Shown: piece after piece, positions 32,079-32,658 of the stretch
Layout of the letters: each line of letters starts with the position of its first letter
Numbering within the stretch: the stretch's first letter is position 1
DNA from: Thermacetogenium sp. UBA5472
Lineage (GTDB): Bacteria; Bacillota; DSM-12270; Thermacetogeniales; Thermacetogeniaceae
NCBI GenBank assembly: GCA_002426495.1
Contig: DIQC01000055.1
Span: 1-32,658, forward strand
Length of the DNA stretch: 32,658 nt
Reading direction: 5' to 3'
Made by a program: the position numbers and the translations under genes
The notes under the pieces: model-generated
Database searches by the model: none
What the model was told of the DNA's origin: nothing
What the model saw: the letters and a program-made list of their open reading frames with translations, nothing else

Positions 32079-32567
32079 GTGAGTGGGATTGGAGTAATTG
32101 ATATTATTACGATTATCCTTTTGGGAATATGTGTGCTGCTAGCCCTGATTCCCTTTATGCCGGGAACCCCCATTATATTCGGGATCATGTTGATCTACGC
32201 ATTTATCGATGGTTTCCAGCAAATAACCCTGCCTTTTTTAGCAATCATGCTGGTAATAACGATCTTTTCAACGTTTATTGATAATATTGTATCCTGGCTT
32301 GGCGCTAAGAGATACGGTGGAAGTCGTGCCGGTTTATGGGGAGCCTTCCTGGGTGGAATAATAGGCGTCTTGATCAATCCTCTTTTGGGGATTCTATCAG
32401 GACCATTTATGGGAGCTATTGTTGCGGAATTGGTTGTTTCACATCGTCAGTTCAATGATGCAGTGAAAGTAGGAGTAGGTACAATTATCGGTGTTTTTGG
32501 CGGAGCAATTCTAAAGCTGATCATATCCCTTTTTATGGTAGTTGCTTTTGTAATGCAAATCTACTAG
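32079..32567 (+). CDS. DUF456 family membrane protein
   Basis: A 162-residue protein with about four long hydrophobic segments. The segment LIPFMPGTPIIFGIMLIYA and the loop GAKRYGGSRAGLWGAFLGGIIG with its glycine-rich repeat are characteristic of the DUF456 family, whose function is unknown. GTG 32079 is the only sensible start; AAAGGATG lies just upstream with short spacing, so the start is less sure than the frame. It follows accA by 18 bases and its stop lies one base from the lexA stop on the opposite strand. Confidence 0.78.
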   Translation: MSGIGVIDIITIILLGICVLLALIPFMPGTPIIFGIMLIYAFIDGFQQITLPFLAIMLVITIFSTFIDNIVSWLGAKRYGGSRAGLWGAFLGGIIGVLINPLLGILSGPFMGAIVAELVVSHRQFNDAVKVGVGTIIGVFGGAILKLIISLFMVVAFVMQIY

Positions 32568-32568
32568 T

Positions 32569-32658
32569 CTAATTATATTTTCTGATGACACCAATTACCT
32601 TGCCGAGAATCATCACATCCTTGCTTCTAATCGGCTCCATCATATCATTTTCCGGCTG
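32569..32658 (-). CDS. lexA: LexA repressor, C-terminal 29 residues only
   Basis: The reverse strand, read from the window edge, gives 29 residues ending at a TAG (32569-32571): QPENDMMEPIRSKD, then VMILGKVIGVIRKYN. The pattern L.PEN....PI followed by ILGKV.GV.R is the end of LexA, the SOS repressor that cleaves itself when RecA is activated. The autoproteolysis serine and lysine and the DNA-binding domain lie outside the window. Another S24-type repressor is possible but the ending fits LexA best. Confidence 0.78.
   Translation of the reverse strand, partial: QPENDMMEPIRSKDVMILGKVIGVIRKYN

Noticed and set aside
1..32658. CRISPR arrays, tRNA or rRNA genes, complete insertion sequences, prophage genes
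   Set aside because: None was seen on reading either strand; the only mobile-like signals are the short repeats and the RHS remnant.

Overview
The window is chromosomal DNA from a low-to-medium GC, Gram-positive, spore-forming bacterium, most likely an anaerobic member of the Clostridia (Firmicutes). The basis is: strong AGGAGG-type ribosome binding sites with many TTG and GTG starts; a gene order matching the Bacillus/Clostridia core segment miaB-ymcA-mutS-mutL-miaA-hfq-spoVK-ynbB; a spoVK sporulation ATPase; a FabK-type fatty acid cluster; and a LexA C-terminus at the right edge. I cannot name the genus. All genes except the partial lexA lie on the + strand.

Layout. 1-1165: end of a cobalamin segment (partial cobS, then cobC). 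1218-2737: guaB behind its own promoter. 2766-5033: a MoxR-type AAA ATPase with a CoxE-like von Willebrand A protein. 5113-5589: an MgtC-like membrane protein, followed by a non-coding stretch with a long-armed stem-loop. 5869-8387: galT and glgA, overlapping, closed by a strong terminator. 8502-9164: a Nudix-type predicted phosphoesterase that carries a short palindromic repeat inside its coding sequence. 9136-19720: a probable long operon, miaB, ymcA/ylbF-like, mutS, a hydantoinase/oxoprolinase-type protein, a histone-deacetylase-family protein, mutL, miaA and hfq. It combines tRNA A37 modification, mismatch repair and RNA regulation, with two unexplained metabolic genes between mutS and mutL. 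19751-22230: a three-gene NitT/TauT-type ABC importer. 22294-24507: spoVK and the PLP enzyme ynbB. 24508-24858: an intergenic region with a decayed RHS/YD-repeat fragment and two candidate promoters. 24859-32060: fatty acid synthesis, fabH-fabK-fabD-fabG-fabF-fabZ-accD-accA. 32079-32567: a DUF456 membrane protein. 32569-32658: 3' end of lexA on the - strand.

Most of the content is conserved housekeeping, and I found no convincing novel multi-gene system. The points most worth a second look are: the hydantoinase-like and HDAC-like genes coupled inside the mutS-mutL operon, the HDAC with a C-terminal four-cysteine module; a family of short palindromes with a GGGGAC(A/G)GTTCT core, one copy read through in frame inside a gene; the stem-loop at 5657-5741; the RHS remnant after ynbB; and the fab promoter region with a dyad between its -35 and -10 boxes. 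All functional calls rest on reading motifs and gene order by eye; no database search was run.
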